Below are positions 34,744-46,802 of a stretch of 64,000 nt of DNA, piece by piece. This DNA comes from Paenibacillus sambharensis (GTDB lineage: Bacteria; Bacillota; Bacilli; Paenibacillales; Paenibacillaceae): contig NZ_QKRB01000045.1 of assembly GCF_003233845.1 (NCBI RefSeq), positions 1 to 64,000 on the forward strand, in the 5' to 3' direction. The notes below the pieces were generated by a model, which was not told the DNA's origin, made no database searches, and saw nothing but the letters and a program-made list of their open reading frames with translations. The position numbers were made by a program, and so were the translations under genes. Positions within the stretch are counted from its first letter, which is position 1. Each line of letters opens with the position of its first letter.

Positions 34744-35529
34744 ATGCTGCATGTTTCGCCCTCATCGCTCGTTCTGCTGCCGGCTTTCGCCAAAATTGTG
34801 TGTGAGCCCGGATGGAAATGGCAGAAGCGGGAAAAACCGATGGCTAACTATGATTTGTTCTATGTATGGAGCGGTGAAGGGGAGGTCGTCCTGAACGGGC
34901 GTCCTTACAAGGTGGGTAAGGGGAGCTGCTTCTTGTTCCGGCCGGGCGACCATACAAGCGCGACCCATGATCCGCAGAAGCCGCTTGTGCTGACCTATAT
35001 TCACTTTGATGTGAATGAGCAGGTTGATATTATACCGGAGGCTTATCGCCGTCTGCATGAAGTGGTTGATTTTGAGTACCTGCTCTCGCGTTACGTCAGG
35101 CTCTTCCTTATCCAGACCTACGCAGCGGAGGAGGAAGCCAGACTGGTGCTCAAGATGCTGCTGATCCATCTGCTGCGCGAGGATAATGAAGGGCCAGTGG
35201 AGCGGAAGGCCAGTAATCAGCTGACCGAATCCATTCATGAGGTAGCCAATTATATTCGGCAAAATCCCGGCATTGCTCATCGTGTCGAGGACTTGGCGAA
35301 GCGCGCGCAGCTGTCTCCACGATACTTCTCGATCAAATTCAAGGAAATGACGGGCATGTCGGTGCAGACCTACATGATTCGGACCCGGATCGAACGGGCC
35401 CAGCATCTGCTGATGCATGCAGGCATGAATGTGACGGAAGTGGCGGATGCGCTAGGCTACCGGGATATCTTCTTCTTCAGCCGGCAGTTTAAGCAGTATA
35501 CAGGAAAGAGTCCATCGGAAATCCGGTAA
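34744..35529 (+). CDS. AraC-family transcriptional regulator
   Basis: A 261-residue regulator. The N-terminal 100 residues are a cupin-type sensor (YDLFYVWSGEGEVVLNGRPY, then KGSCFLFRPGDH). The C-terminal 100 residues carry two helix-turn-helices: VEDLAKRAQLSPRYFSIKFK and VTEVADALGYRDIFFFSRQF, ending in KQYTGKSPSEIR, the usual AraC end. The cupin suggests a sugar or small-molecule ligand. Its neighbour in divergent orientation is an aminotransferase. The site AAGGAG lies 8 bases upstream of ATG 34744. A terminator follows. Confidence 0.88.
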   Translation: MLHVSPSSLVLLPAFAKIVCEPGWKWQKREKPMANYDLFYVWSGEGEVVLNGRPYKVGKGSCFLFRPGDHTSATHDPQKPLVLTYIHFDVNEQVDIIPEAYRRLHEVVDFEYLLSRYVRLFLIQTYAAEEEARLVLKMLLIHLLREDNEGPVERKASNQLTESIHEVANYIRQNPGIAHRVEDLAKRAQLSPRYFSIKFKEMTGMSVQTYMIRTRIERAQHLLMHAGMNVTEVADALGYRDIFFFSRQFKQYTGKSPSEIR

Positions 35530-35638
35530 GCGGATTACAAGGCTGCAGGCGAGTGTGCGAGAATCGCCATGAGAAGCAGGAGCAAGAAGCACGGCTAAGG
35601 GCTGTGCTTCCGGCTTCAATTACCGCCTGCGGAATGAA

Positions 35639-35685
35639 CAAAGAGGAGCTGACAAGCAGATAGATCTGCTCGCAGCTCCTCTTTG
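35639..35685. terminator. Bidirectional terminator between araC-like gene and psd
   Basis: CAAAGAGGAGCTG (35639-35651) pairs perfectly with CAGCTCCTCTTTG (35673-35685), and an inner AGCAGAT/ATCTGCT stem is nested in the loop. It separates convergent genes. Confidence 0.8.
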
Positions 35686-35722
35686 CTGTGGTTGATTAGG
35701 GGTGTCTCTCTAGAACCGCTGG

Positions 35723-36511
35723 TTAAGGCTGCTTCAATGTGCCAAGGGCTTCGCCCATCCGGACCTTCTTGCCCGGCATAAGGTCCTCCCGGAGAAGGAA
35801 CGTGTCATCTTCCATAAGCAGTACAACCGTGGAGCCGAACTCGAAATAAGCGAGCTCTCCGCCGCGTTCGGTACTCTCTGCTGCGGGATCAATGTATTTG
35901 ATACTGCTCACATTCATGGCTCCGACTTTAACGACCGCGATCTCCCCGGTCTGGTGCCGGATGTAGGTGACAAGCCGTTCATTGCGGCTCAGCACCCGGC
36001 GCATCTGTCTCAGGCCAAATTCATTGACCGGGTAAACCTTGCCCTTGATATGCTCGCGCTCGACGATCCGGCCTTCGACCGGCGCGTGGATGCGGTGATA
36101 ATCAGTTGGACTCAGGTAGAGCACCAGGCAGAAGCCATGCTTGTAATTCTCCATTCGCGGCGAATAGGCAAGCAGTTCCTCAATGGTGTAATCCTGGCCT
36201 TTAATATTAAAAATAGAGCCGGCATCAACGGGACCGGCGCCTGTTATTAGCGCGTCTACAGGGCTGACAACCAAATCGGGAGCCTCGTCAATTATTCTCA
36301 TTCCGGGCTTCAGCCTGCGGGTGAAGAATTCGTTAAGCGTCTTGTATTCACCGATCTGTTTCTCCGCTTCGTCCACCGAAATTCCGTAAATCTTGGCAAA
36401 ACGGGGGATCAGCCTGCGGCTGGCAGTGGACTGGGCAAATCGTCCGGTAAGCTGCGAAATCCACTTTCTGGAGGTAAGCTCGGTCATTGACCTCAGCAGC
36501 CATCTCATCAT
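35723..36511 (-). CDS. psd: Phosphatidylserine decarboxylase
   Basis: Makes phosphatidylethanolamine from phosphatidylserine at the membrane. The 262-residue proenzyme self-cleaves at the Gly-Ser of EFGST (Gly226-Ser227) to form the pyruvoyl group. The autocatalytic triad Asp86 (SPVDALI), His142 (YHRIHAP) and Ser227 is complete. The N-terminal region (MMRWLLRSMTELTSRKWISQ) is amphipathic. Length fits the short bacterial form. No pssA is adjacent. The ribosome site is weak (AGAGGACG, distant), so the exact start is less certain. Confidence 0.92.
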   Translation of the reverse strand: MMRWLLRSMTELTSRKWISQLTGRFAQSTASRRLIPRFAKIYGISVDEAEKQIGEYKTLNEFFTRRLKPGMRIIDEAPDLVVSPVDALITGAGPVDAGSIFNIKGQDYTIEELLAYSPRMENYKHGFCLVLYLSPTDYHRIHAPVEGRIVEREHIKGKVYPVNEFGLRQMRRVLSRNERLVTYIRHQTGEIAVVKVGAMNVSSIKYIDPAAESTERGGELAYFEFGSTVVLLMEDDTFLLREDLMPGKKVRMGEALGTLKQP

Positions 36512-36859
36512 GCGGGTACATTCACGTCCTCTCTGGCAAGCAAACCGCTTGCCTCGCCCCTAAGTGTGCCATATCCATCTGGACAAATCAATAGACCAGG
36601 CCGATCTTAATTCTCGTTTCCTGCTGCTCCGGCACAGCAAAATATACTAGTCTTGACAGTCTCCGCATGAGATTTATCTCACGCCAGGGGCTGTTTTTTG
36701 TACAGAACTAATCTCTACTTCTTGTATAGTGCGCCGCAGCAGTCTTTTTCGCGTTCACACCTCTGTCATATTTAGTCGAAATGATGTGATTGGAATCACA
36801 GCCTAGTGAAGGGGGGCTCCATACAATTTAAGAGAGTAAATAACGGGGGGAGCTTGCTG
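36512..36859 (+). promoter_or_regulatory. Long regulatory region ahead of the ba3 oxidase operon
   Basis: No gene is seen in these 348 bases. TTGACA (36653-36658) with TATCTC (36675-36680, spacing 16) is a candidate promoter, and a perfect palindrome TGAGATTTATCTCA (36668-36681) overlaps it. Further down are the FNR-like site (36785-36800) and TACAAT (36822-36827), a second candidate -10 lacking a -35. Confidence 0.55.
36785..36800. promoter_or_regulatory. CRP/FNR-type binding site
   Basis: TGTGATTGGAATCACA matches the consensus TGTGA-N6-TCACA at every consensus position. With TACAAT (36822-36827) as -10 and a start near 36834, the centre is close to -41.5, the classic activator position, and the promoter lacks a -35 box. 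Confidence 0.65.
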
Positions 36860-36973
36860 ATGAAACAGAATCAAGAGCCGCAGTTAAAGGGAACCTTGGC
36901 CGCCGTATTGGTGCTGGCCGTCATATTGGCGGCATCCTGGACAGCTGTATTTGTGCTTTTTATCAATCGATAG
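36860..36973 (+). CDS. Cytochrome c oxidase subunit IIa-like small membrane protein (ba3 type)
   Basis: A 37-residue protein starting at ATG 36860 after GGGGGGAG. A short polar head (MKQNQEPQLKG) is followed by one transmembrane helix (AAVLVLAVILAASWTAVFVL) and FINR. Size, single helix and position directly before subunit II match subunit IIa of ba3-type (B-family) haem-copper oxidases, where it replaces a missing helix of subunit II. It is 16 bases ahead of subunit II. Confidence 0.8.
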   Translation: MKQNQEPQLKGTLAAVLVLAVILAASWTAVFVLFINR

Positions 36974-36989
36974 TCAGGGGGACTTAGGT

Positions 36990-37460
36990 GTGCATATTCA
37001 CAAGCTCGAAAAAATATGGCTGGCAATCGGGATTGCCATGCTGGCTCTATTTCTGACCGTTCTCGGCATCTCAACCTTTGCGTTCGGTATGGCGCCGCCG
37101 GGCGGGCATCATGCGATCGACCCGGAGAAGGCGCAGGAAACAGCCCCATTCAATAGTCTCGGACTTAAGAAGCTTGGCGACAACTCATATGAAGCTGTCA
37201 TGCTGGCTTTCGCATTCGGTTATGAACCGCAGACCATTGAAGTTCCTGTCGGGGCCAAGGTGAAGTTTACGTTAACCAGTACAGATGTCGTGCACGGCTT
37301 CGCAATTCCGCGGACCAACGTCAATGTAATGGTTATACCAGGTGAGGTCAGCCATGTCACGCATACGTTTGACGAGCCGGGGGAGTACTTGATTCTGTGC
37401 AATGAGTACTGCGGGATCGGACATGAAATAATGCAGGCGAAGATCGTGGTGAAAGGGTGA
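36990..37460 (+). CDS. ba3-type oxidase subunit II (CuA protein)
   Basis: A 156-residue subunit II that takes electrons from cytochrome c. It has one N-terminal membrane helix (WLAIGIAMLALFLTVLGIST), and the cupredoxin domain faces outward. CuA ligands are His in VVHGFAIP and CNEYCGIGHEIM (Cys, Glu carbonyl, Cys, His, Met). Standard A-family subunit II has two helices; having one is typical of ba3 oxidases with subunit IIa. The start is GTG 36990 with AGGGGGA 8 bases upstream. The gene ends in a TGA that overlaps a possible start of subunit I. Confidence 0.9.
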   Translation: MHIHKLEKIWLAIGIAMLALFLTVLGISTFAFGMAPPGGHHAIDPEKAQETAPFNSLGLKKLGDNSYEAVMLAFAFGYEPQTIEVPVGAKVKFTLTSTDVVHGFAIPRTNVNVMVIPGEVSHVTHTFDEPGEYLILCNEYCGIGHEIMQAKIVVKG

Positions 37461-37468
37461 AGACAATA

Positions 37469-39208
37469 GTGAGCGCAACTGCAACCAGGATACGAGATAT
37501 TGAAGCCGCAGGCTCCAAGGAGGCAGCCGAATATAATCAGCGGCAGAACAAAGTCAAGCCCGCCAAGAGCTTCACTGCGTTTGACAAGCGCGACAGCGCC
37601 CTGGTACTGGCGCATCTAATGTTCGCCTTCGCTGCGCTGCTGGCAGGGGGCATAGCTGGTCTGCTTCAAGGACTAGTACGGGGCGGCATGGTCACACTGC
37701 CTGCAGGGATCGGTTATTATCAGCTTCTGACCGCGCATGGCGTGCTGATGGCCCTTATTTTCACAACCTATTTCATTATGGGCTTTATTTATGGCGGATT
37801 GGCACGTACATTAGGAGGGAAACTGCTGGCTAGCTCGCGTGCGCTGGGCTGGGGCGGGTTTGCGGTGATGTCGCTCGGCACGGTGCTCGGTACCATTATG
37901 ATTCTGCTGAACAAAGCGACGGTTCTCTACACCTTCTATGCCCCGCTTAAGGCCGACAAGCTGTTCTATATTGCGCTGGTGCTTATCGTTGTGGGGAGCT
38001 GGATCAGCGGTGCTGGGATGATTCAGAATTATGTTTACTGGAAGCGCACGCATAAGGGCCAGACCTCGCCGCTGTTTGCCTTCATGGGTATCGTCACGAT
38101 GGCGCTATGGCTGATCGCCACGCTGGGTGTTGCTGTTGAGGTGCTGTTTCAGCTGCTGCCCTGGTCGCTCGGCTGGACCAAGACGGTAAACGTGATGCTC
38201 AGCCGTACCTTGTTCTGGTACTTCGGACATCCGCTGGTCTACTTCTGGCTGCTGCCGGCGTATATGTGCTGGTATGTATGCATTCCGAAAATCATCGGCG
38301 GCCGGCTGTTCAGCGACGCTCTCGCCAGGCTGTCATTCCTGCTGTTCCTGTTGTTCTCCATTCCGGTAGGCTTCCACCATCAGCTGATGGAGCCGGGCAT
38401 ATCTCCGTTCTGGAAATACCTCCAGGTCGTGCTTACCTTCCTCGTTGTGATCCCGTCCCTTATGACTGCCTTCTCGCTGTTCGCAACCTTCGAGCTGGCG
38501 GGTAGGGCGAGAGGCGGAACAGGCTTATTCGGCTGGCTGAAGAAGCTGCCGTGGAAGGATGCCAGATTCTTCGCGCCTTTCATGGGCATGCTGATCTTCA
38601 TTCCGGCAGGCGCTGGCGGGCTCATCAATGCGAGCAATCAGATGAATGCCGTGGTCCACAATACACTGTGGGTTACCGGCCACTTCCATCTGACCGTCGC
38701 ATCAAGCGTGGCGCTGACCTTCTTCGGCATCACCTATTGGCTGATTCCTGCTGTGACAGGACGGAGGCTTACCCCGCGTCTGCATAAGTGGGGCATCATC
38801 CAGACTCTTGTCTGGGCCTTCGGCATGTTTATCATGTCGGGCGCGATGCATCTGGTCGGCCTGTTCGGTGCTCCGCGCCGGACGGCGTATACCACTTACG
38901 GGGACAGTGCGGAAGGGCTGTCATGGCTGCCTTACCAGGCTGCGATGGCAATCGGTGGCATCATTGTATTCATTGGTATCCTCATTCTGATCGGCATCAT
39001 CATCGGTCTGTTCCGGGCGCCGCGCGGAGAAGAGGAATTTCCAATTGCTGAGCCGGAGCCGGATGCGCTGCCTGTGCCGCGTTACCTGGAACGGTGGAGT
39101 GTCTGGATCGGCATTGCGGTTGTCCTGATTCTTGTTGCCTATACCATCCCGGTTATGGATATGCTTCAGACCGATTCACCGGGTGCGAGGGGCTATGTGA
39201 CCTGGTAA
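37469..39208 (+). CDS. ba3-type oxidase subunit I
   Basis: The catalytic haem-copper subunit, 579 residues with about 13 membrane helices. Haem b and CuB ligands are visible: His in LLTAHGVLMALIF, FGHPLVYFWLLPAY (His-Tyr region), GFHHQLMEPG (His-His) and TGHFHLTVA (two His). The pattern and the subunit IIa/II partners place it in the B family (ba3), a proton-pumping oxygen reductase with high oxygen affinity. GTG 37469 is preferred because AAAGGG is about 12 bases upstream; a GTG at 37457 overlaps the previous stop. No subunit III, IV or haem A synthase gene is adjacent. Confidence 0.92.
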   Translation: MSATATRIRDIEAAGSKEAAEYNQRQNKVKPAKSFTAFDKRDSALVLAHLMFAFAALLAGGIAGLLQGLVRGGMVTLPAGIGYYQLLTAHGVLMALIFTTYFIMGFIYGGLARTLGGKLLASSRALGWGGFAVMSLGTVLGTIMILLNKATVLYTFYAPLKADKLFYIALVLIVVGSWISGAGMIQNYVYWKRTHKGQTSPLFAFMGIVTMALWLIATLGVAVEVLFQLLPWSLGWTKTVNVMLSRTLFWYFGHPLVYFWLLPAYMCWYVCIPKIIGGRLFSDALARLSFLLFLLFSIPVGFHHQLMEPGISPFWKYLQVVLTFLVVIPSLMTAFSLFATFELAGRARGGTGLFGWLKKLPWKDARFFAPFMGMLIFIPAGAGGLINASNQMNAVVHNTLWVTGHFHLTVASSVALTFFGITYWLIPAVTGRRLTPRLHKWGIIQTLVWAFGMFIMSGAMHLVGLFGAPRRTAYTTYGDSAEGLSWLPYQAAMAIGGIIVFIGILILIGIIIGLFRAPRGEEEFPIAEPEPDALPVPRYLERWSVWIGIAVVLILVAYTIPVMDMLQTDSPGARGYVTW

Positions 39209-39331
39209 AATCGCCGCTGGGACAGTGCCGTTCCGGGATGTCTCCTCCGCGTGTATGCTGGATTAAACCATGCGTTGACATGCAGGCTGCAAGGCCTGCC
39301 AGCATGATGTCCGAGGAGGGATGCATCCGTC

Positions 39332-40528
39332 ATGGCACCGTCCAAAGCTGCTTTTATTACACCCGGCTCCTTCGTTATCCCGTCACCGAGCGGCAGCTCG
39401 GTCGAACGGGTCGTCGAACATATCGTGCCGCTGCTTGACCGAAGCAGGGTTGAACCGCGGATTTACGGCAGGTCCAGCCGCAGGCTGAAACGGATCGGCA
39501 GCGTAAGAGGCGTGCGCTGTGAACGGTTTCCCGCTGTGGATAAGGCGCTGTACGTCCGCAAGGTAGGCCGTGCGGCTGCACGCTTCGGTCCCCGGCTTAT
39601 CCAGGTGGAGAACCGGCCGGCATATGCGCTCAGGCTCAAGCGTCTGCTGCCGCGATGTGCCGTGTGGCTGAACCTTCATTCCTCGACGTTTATCGGCAGC
39701 CGCTATATCAGCAGGGAGAAGCTGAACCGCTGCCTGGCAGCCGTCGACCGGATTATTGTGAACAGTCACTATCTGCTTGGCTTGGTTGCCGCCATGGCAC
39801 CGCAGCACGCCCACAAGCTGCGCGTTATTCACCTGGGGGTGGATACGAACCGCTTCATGTCACGGTTTACGCCGGAGGGCATGGAGCGAAGAGCGGCACT
39901 GAGGGCGGCAAGAGGCTGGGATGGCCGCAAGGTGGTGCTGTTCGTCGGCAGGCTGATTCCGAGGAAGGGTGTTCATCACCTGCTTCGTATCGTCCCTAAG
40001 CTCGCGGCAGCACATCCCGATGTACTTGTCGTGATTGTGGGCAGTCCTTACTACGGATCACACCGTATGACAACCTATGCCCGCCGTCTCCGGCAGCTGG
40101 CAGAAGCGGCTAAGGGGCATGTCCGGTTTGTTCCGTATGTATCCTATGCCGAAGTGCCGGATTGGTTCATCGCTGCTGATGTTGCCTGTGTACCCTCCGG
40201 TGCCGATGAGGCCTTCGGGCTTGTCAATGTGGAGGCGATGGCAGCCGGACTGCCTGTTGTGGCATCACGCGCAGGCGGCATGCCAGAGATCGTGGAGGAC
40301 GGGGTGACCGGCTATCTGGTTGGACCCGAGCAGCTGGCTGAAGGACTTTACGACCGGCTATCCCTGCTGTTGTCAAACGCCGAGCTGCGCAGCTTCATGG
40401 GGAGCATGAGCAGGCAGCGTGTAGAACAGTACTTCAATTGGCAGCGGGCCGCGAACCAGTGGATAGAGCTGCTGAAGGAATTCGAAGAGCAGCAGGAAAT
40501 CCATCACCGGAGCCTGCTCACACGATAA
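39332..40528 (+). CDS. Glycosyltransferase family 4 (GT-B)
   Basis: A 398-residue retaining glycosyltransferase. The N-domain starts FITPGSFVIPSPSGSSVERV, the nucleotide-sugar glycine-rich region. The GT1/GT4 C-domain has FVGRLIPRKGVHHLL, the ADVACVPSGADEAFGLVNVE E-x7-E block and MAAGLPVVASRAGGMPEIVE. It resembles the CotSA-type enzymes of spore coats. The first residues could start at 39332 (AGGAGGG upstream). It stands alone between the oxidase and thiamine operons. The sugar donor is unknown. Confidence 0.85.
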   Translation: MAPSKAAFITPGSFVIPSPSGSSVERVVEHIVPLLDRSRVEPRIYGRSSRRLKRIGSVRGVRCERFPAVDKALYVRKVGRAAARFGPRLIQVENRPAYALRLKRLLPRCAVWLNLHSSTFIGSRYISREKLNRCLAAVDRIIVNSHYLLGLVAAMAPQHAHKLRVIHLGVDTNRFMSRFTPEGMERRAALRAARGWDGRKVVLFVGRLIPRKGVHHLLRIVPKLAAAHPDVLVVIVGSPYYGSHRMTTYARRLRQLAEAAKGHVRFVPYVSYAEVPDWFIAADVACVPSGADEAFGLVNVEAMAAGLPVVASRAGGMPEIVEDGVTGYLVGPEQLAEGLYDRLSLLLSNAELRSFMGSMSRQRVEQYFNWQRAANQWIELLKEFEEQQEIHHRSLLTR

Positions 40529-40534
40529 AACAAG

Positions 40535-40564
40535 TTGACAAAAGGTACCAACGGCATTTATGCT
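40535..40564 (+). promoter_or_regulatory. Sigma-A promoter of the thiamine operon
   Basis: TTGACA (40535-40540), 18 bases, TATGCT (40559-40564), right before the riboswitch. Confidence 0.6.
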
Positions 40565-40573
40565 CTAGACATG

Positions 40574-40668
40574 AATCCACTAGGGGCGCCCTCGCGGGCT
40601 GAGATTAGGCATCTTGCCTTTGTCCCTTCGAACCTGATCTGGGTTATACCAGCGTAGGAAAGTGGGAA
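40574..40668 (+). ncRNA. TPP riboswitch (THI element)
   Basis: The conserved blocks are all present: CTAGGGGCGCC (40580-40590), GGGCTGAGATTAGG, then ACCTGATCTGGGTTATACCA and GCGTAGGAAAGTGGG. P1 pairs CCAC (40577-40580) with GTGG (40662-40665). The variable P3 hairpin is short. Thiamine pyrophosphate binding should shut off the thiC operon. Confidence 0.95.
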
Positions 40669-43873
<3,205 letters not shown>

Positions 43874-43893
43874 AGAGGAGGCAGTGGACAGCT

Positions 43894-44730
43894 ATGGGTA
43901 AAATGCGGGAGTTTTCCCTTTACGTTATTACAGGTGAGCAGTATCACCCCGGCCGCTCCATGCTGGAGGTTATGGAGGCGGCACTCGCGGGGGGAGCGGA
44001 TATTGTACAGCTGCGCGAGAAAAATTTGCCGGCTTCCGAGCTGCTCGAGAAAGCGCGGGCACTCAGGGAACTGACCCGCCGCTACAATGTTCCGTTCATC
44101 GTGAATGATCATCCTGATATTGCACTCGCCGCCGAGGCGGACGGCGTGCATCTCGGGCAGGAGGATATGCCGATTGCGGAAGCCCGTGAACGGATGGGGG
44201 CTGACCGGATCATCGGGATTTCAACACATGCCATTGAAGAGGCGCGTGCAGCTGAACGTGACGGGGCCGATTATATCGGAGTCGGACCGGTGTTTCCGAC
44301 TGGGACGAAGCCCGGACGGCAGGCAGTGACGACCTCGTATGTCCGGCAGGTTGCGGATGAGATCCGCATACCATGGGTTGCGATCGGCGGCATTACGCCG
44401 GATAACGCAGACCAGGTGCTGGCTGCAGGGGCTTCCAGGCTGTGCGCGGTATCGGCTGTCGTTGGCAGCAGCGATCCGGCATCCGTATGCCGGCGGCTGA
44501 AGGAGCAGATCGCTGCAGCCCGGGGAGAGCTGGTGCCGATTAAGCTGAACGGCAGGGAAGAGCAGGTTAGAGCGGGGACACTGGAGCAGCTGATACAATC
44601 CTACGGGCTGGCCGACAAGCGGATTGTGGCTGAGCTCGACGGTGCTATTGTACAGCGGAACCGGTGGGAGAGCACGCAGGTAAGGGCGGGTATGACGCTC
44701 GAGCTTGTGCATTTTGTAGGAGGGGGCTGA
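43894..44730 (+). CDS. thiE: ThiE-ThiS fusion: thiamine phosphate synthase with C-terminal sulfur carrier
   Basis: Residues about 1-212 are ThiE, which joins HMP-PP and the thiazole phosphate: [59 protein letters not shown] and [14 protein letters not shown]. Without a stop, the frame continues as a full ThiS ([20 protein letters not shown] to [13 protein letters not shown]), whose free Gly-Gly end is the one adenylated by ThiF and thiocarboxylated. No other thiS is in the operon. An internal GTG at 44533, preceded by GGGGAGAG, could also start free ThiS. ATG 43894 has AGAGGAGG upstream. Confidence 0.9.
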   Translation: MGKMREFSLYVITGEQYHPGRSMLEVMEAALAGGADIVQLREKNLPASELLEKARALRELTRRYNVPFIVNDHPDIALAAEADGVHLGQEDMPIAEARERMGADRIIGISTHAIEEARAAERDGADYIGVGPVFPTGTKPGRQAVTTSYVRQVADEIRIPWVAIGGITPDNADQVLAAGASRLCAVSAVVGSSDPASVCRRLKEQIAAARGELVPIKLNGREEQVRAGTLEQLIQSYGLADKRIVAELDGAIVQRNRWESTQVRAGMTLELVHFVGGG

Positions 44731-44734
44731 ACAT

Positions 44735-45658
44735 ATGTCATCCGAGCAGCACCAGAAGGACGGGTTAACTATTGGCGGCAGAACGGTCAACTCCCGGCTC
44801 TTCCTCGGTACGGGACGGTTTCCGAGCCCTGCTGTCATGCAGCAGGCACTGGAGCAGTGCGGGGCCGACGTTATTACATTTGCCGTGCGCCGCGTGAATC
44901 TGGACTGGGTCCAGGATGATGCGATTCTGCAGCATCTGGAGGACCGGGGCCTGACTTACCTGCCGAATACATCCGGAGCGACGAATGCGGCGGAAGCGGT
45001 AAGGATTGCCAACTTGGCCAGAGCAGCCGGGCTCGGCAGCTGGATCAAGGTGGAGATCAGCGCCAATCCGCGTACGCTGCTGCCCGACCCGATCGAAACA
45101 TTGAAGGCGACAGAGCTGCTGACGCTCGCAGGCTTTACGGTCCTGCCTTACACTTCTGATGATCCTGTGCTGTGCAAGCGGCTGGAGGAAGTCGGAGCTG
45201 CCGCTGTTATGCCAGGCGGTTCGCCAATCGGAACAGGGCTTGGCATTCTGAATCCTTATAATCTTGGTTTAATTGTTGAGGAAGCGAACGTGCCCGTCAT
45301 AGTGGATGCGGGGCTTGGCAGTGCAGTAGATGCGGCTCAGGCGGCAGAGCTTGGGGCAGACGGCATTCTGGTCAACACGCCGATCGCGAAGGCGAAGGAC
45401 CCCGTTGCTATGGCGAAGGCGATGGCAATGGCCTTCGAAGCGGGCAGACTGTCCCGTGCAGCCGGACGAATTCCGAAGAAGCGTTATGCCTCCGCTAGCA
45501 GCACGCCGGAAGGTGTGCCGGAAGCTTACTGGGCAGAAGGAGATTTGGGAGGCCGCAGCATCTCTCCGGAGCGGACTGCTGAACAATCTGCACACACGGG
45601 CCTGCAGGCGGGTTCAGATGCTGGTGCTGAGCGTCCCGTGACGGTGAAGGGCGGTTAA
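44735..45658 (+). CDS. thiG: Thiazole synthase ThiG, with C-terminal extension
   Basis: Forms the thiazole phosphate ring from DXP, dehydroglycine and ThiS thiocarboxylate. The core (about 255 residues) shows [35 protein letters not shown] with the Schiff-base lysine, [20 protein letters not shown] and [20 protein letters not shown]. The protein is 307 residues, about 50 longer than usual. The polar extension ends in VTVKGG. It starts 4 bases after the ThiE-ThiS stop with AGGAGGGGG. Confidence 0.93.
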   Translation: MSSEQHQKDGLTIGGRTVNSRLFLGTGRFPSPAVMQQALEQCGADVITFAVRRVNLDWVQDDAILQHLEDRGLTYLPNTSGATNAAEAVRIANLARAAGLGSWIKVEISANPRTLLPDPIETLKATELLTLAGFTVLPYTSDDPVLCKRLEEVGAAAVMPGGSPIGTGLGILNPYNLGLIVEEANVPVIVDAGLGSAVDAAQAAELGADGILVNTPIAKAKDPVAMAKAMAMAFEAGRLSRAAGRIPKKRYASASSTPEGVPEAYWAEGDLGGRSISPERTAEQSAHTGLQAGSDAGAERPVTVKGG

Positions 45659-45662
45659 CGGT

Positions 45663-46802
45663 ATGGCAGAGCACATTCTGGTCCTTGGCGGCGGGATTAT
45701 CGGATTGTCCTGTGCCTTCACGGCAGCAGAACGCGGCTTCCGCGTTACTGTAGTTGAGCCGCACATGCCCGGCGGCCAGGCCTCCGGAGCGGCGGCAGGC
45801 ATGCTGGCTCCGTTCTCGGAAAATCCAGAGCAGCCGGATGATTTTTTTCACTTGTGCAGAGAAAGCCTGAAGCTCTACCCCGGGTGGATCAACCGTATTG
45901 AAGCTGCCTCCGGCGAGAAGATCGAGTGGCACGAGACGGGGAGCCTTAATGTGGTGTATCACGAAGCAGATATTAACCCGCTGTACAGCCGTATCCTGTG
46001 GCAGAACCGCTATGGAGCCGATGCCCGGCTGGTTATGCCGGAAGAGCTGCGTGAGATGGAGCCTGCACTGTCTCACGATGTGAAGGCTGCCGTATACTAT
46101 CCGCACGAAAGCCATGTGTATGCTCCGGGGCTTGTGGCTGCGCTGGAGAAGGCATGCATCGCACGGGGGGTAACCATCGTCTGCCAAGCCGGAGACGTAG
46201 AAGATGTGCGTGTATCGGATTCGGGTATTGCTGTCACAACAGCGAATGCGGGAGACCTGTGGGCCGACCGGCTGGTTGTCTGTGCTGGGGCGTGGTCGGG
46301 CTTGTACGAGCGCTGGTTCGGCATCACGGTTCCCGTTCATCCGATCCGCGGGCAGATCTGCGCTTATGAGGTTCCTTTTGGCGAGGTCCGCCACATGATT
46401 TTCTCACCGCAGGCATACTGGACATCCAAGGCTAACGGAACACTGGTATGCGGAGCATCGGAGGATGTCGCCGGATTTGACACCTCTGTAACCGACAAGG
46501 GAATTGGCCGGCTGGTCCGCTATGGACCGAAGACACTGCCCATGCTGGAACAGCTGCCTGTGGTGCACCGCTGGGCGGGCCTCCGTCCCGCGACCCGCGA
46601 TGGCCGGCCGCTGCTCGGCTTTGTCAGCGGAATGCCGCAGGTGGTGATGGCAGCAGGCCATTACCGCAACGGTATCCTGCTCAGTCCGGTCACCGCGGAA
46701 GCGGTCGTCAGCCTGCTGGAAGGCCGGCCGGCTCCGGTGCCGCTGACAGCATTCTCGCCAGGCCGGTTCACAGCCGTTGCGGGAGGGGGAAGGTTCAGAT
46801 GA
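45663..46802 (+). CDS. thiO: Glycine oxidase ThiO
   Basis: FAD-dependent oxidation of glycine to the imine used by ThiG; typical of aerobic thiamine pathways in place of ThiH. The 379-residue protein has VLGGGIIGLSCAFTAAERGF (FAD dinucleotide fold), GQASGAAAGMLAPF, RWAGLRPATRDGRPLLGF and AAGHYRNGILLSPVTAEAVV, matching ThiO/DAO-fold enzymes. It starts 4 bases after thiG and overlaps thiD by 4 (ATGA). Confidence 0.93.
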   Translation: MAEHILVLGGGIIGLSCAFTAAERGFRVTVVEPHMPGGQASGAAAGMLAPFSENPEQPDDFFHLCRESLKLYPGWINRIEAASGEKIEWHETGSLNVVYHEADINPLYSRILWQNRYGADARLVMPEELREMEPALSHDVKAAVYYPHESHVYAPGLVAALEKACIARGVTIVCQAGDVEDVRVSDSGIAVTTANAGDLWADRLVVCAGAWSGLYERWFGITVPVHPIRGQICAYEVPFGEVRHMIFSPQAYWTSKANGTLVCGASEDVAGFDTSVTDKGIGRLVRYGPKTLPMLEQLPVVHRWAGLRPATRDGRPLLGFVSGMPQVVMAAGHYRNGILLSPVTAEAVVSLLEGRPAPVPLTAFSPGRFTAVAGGGRFR

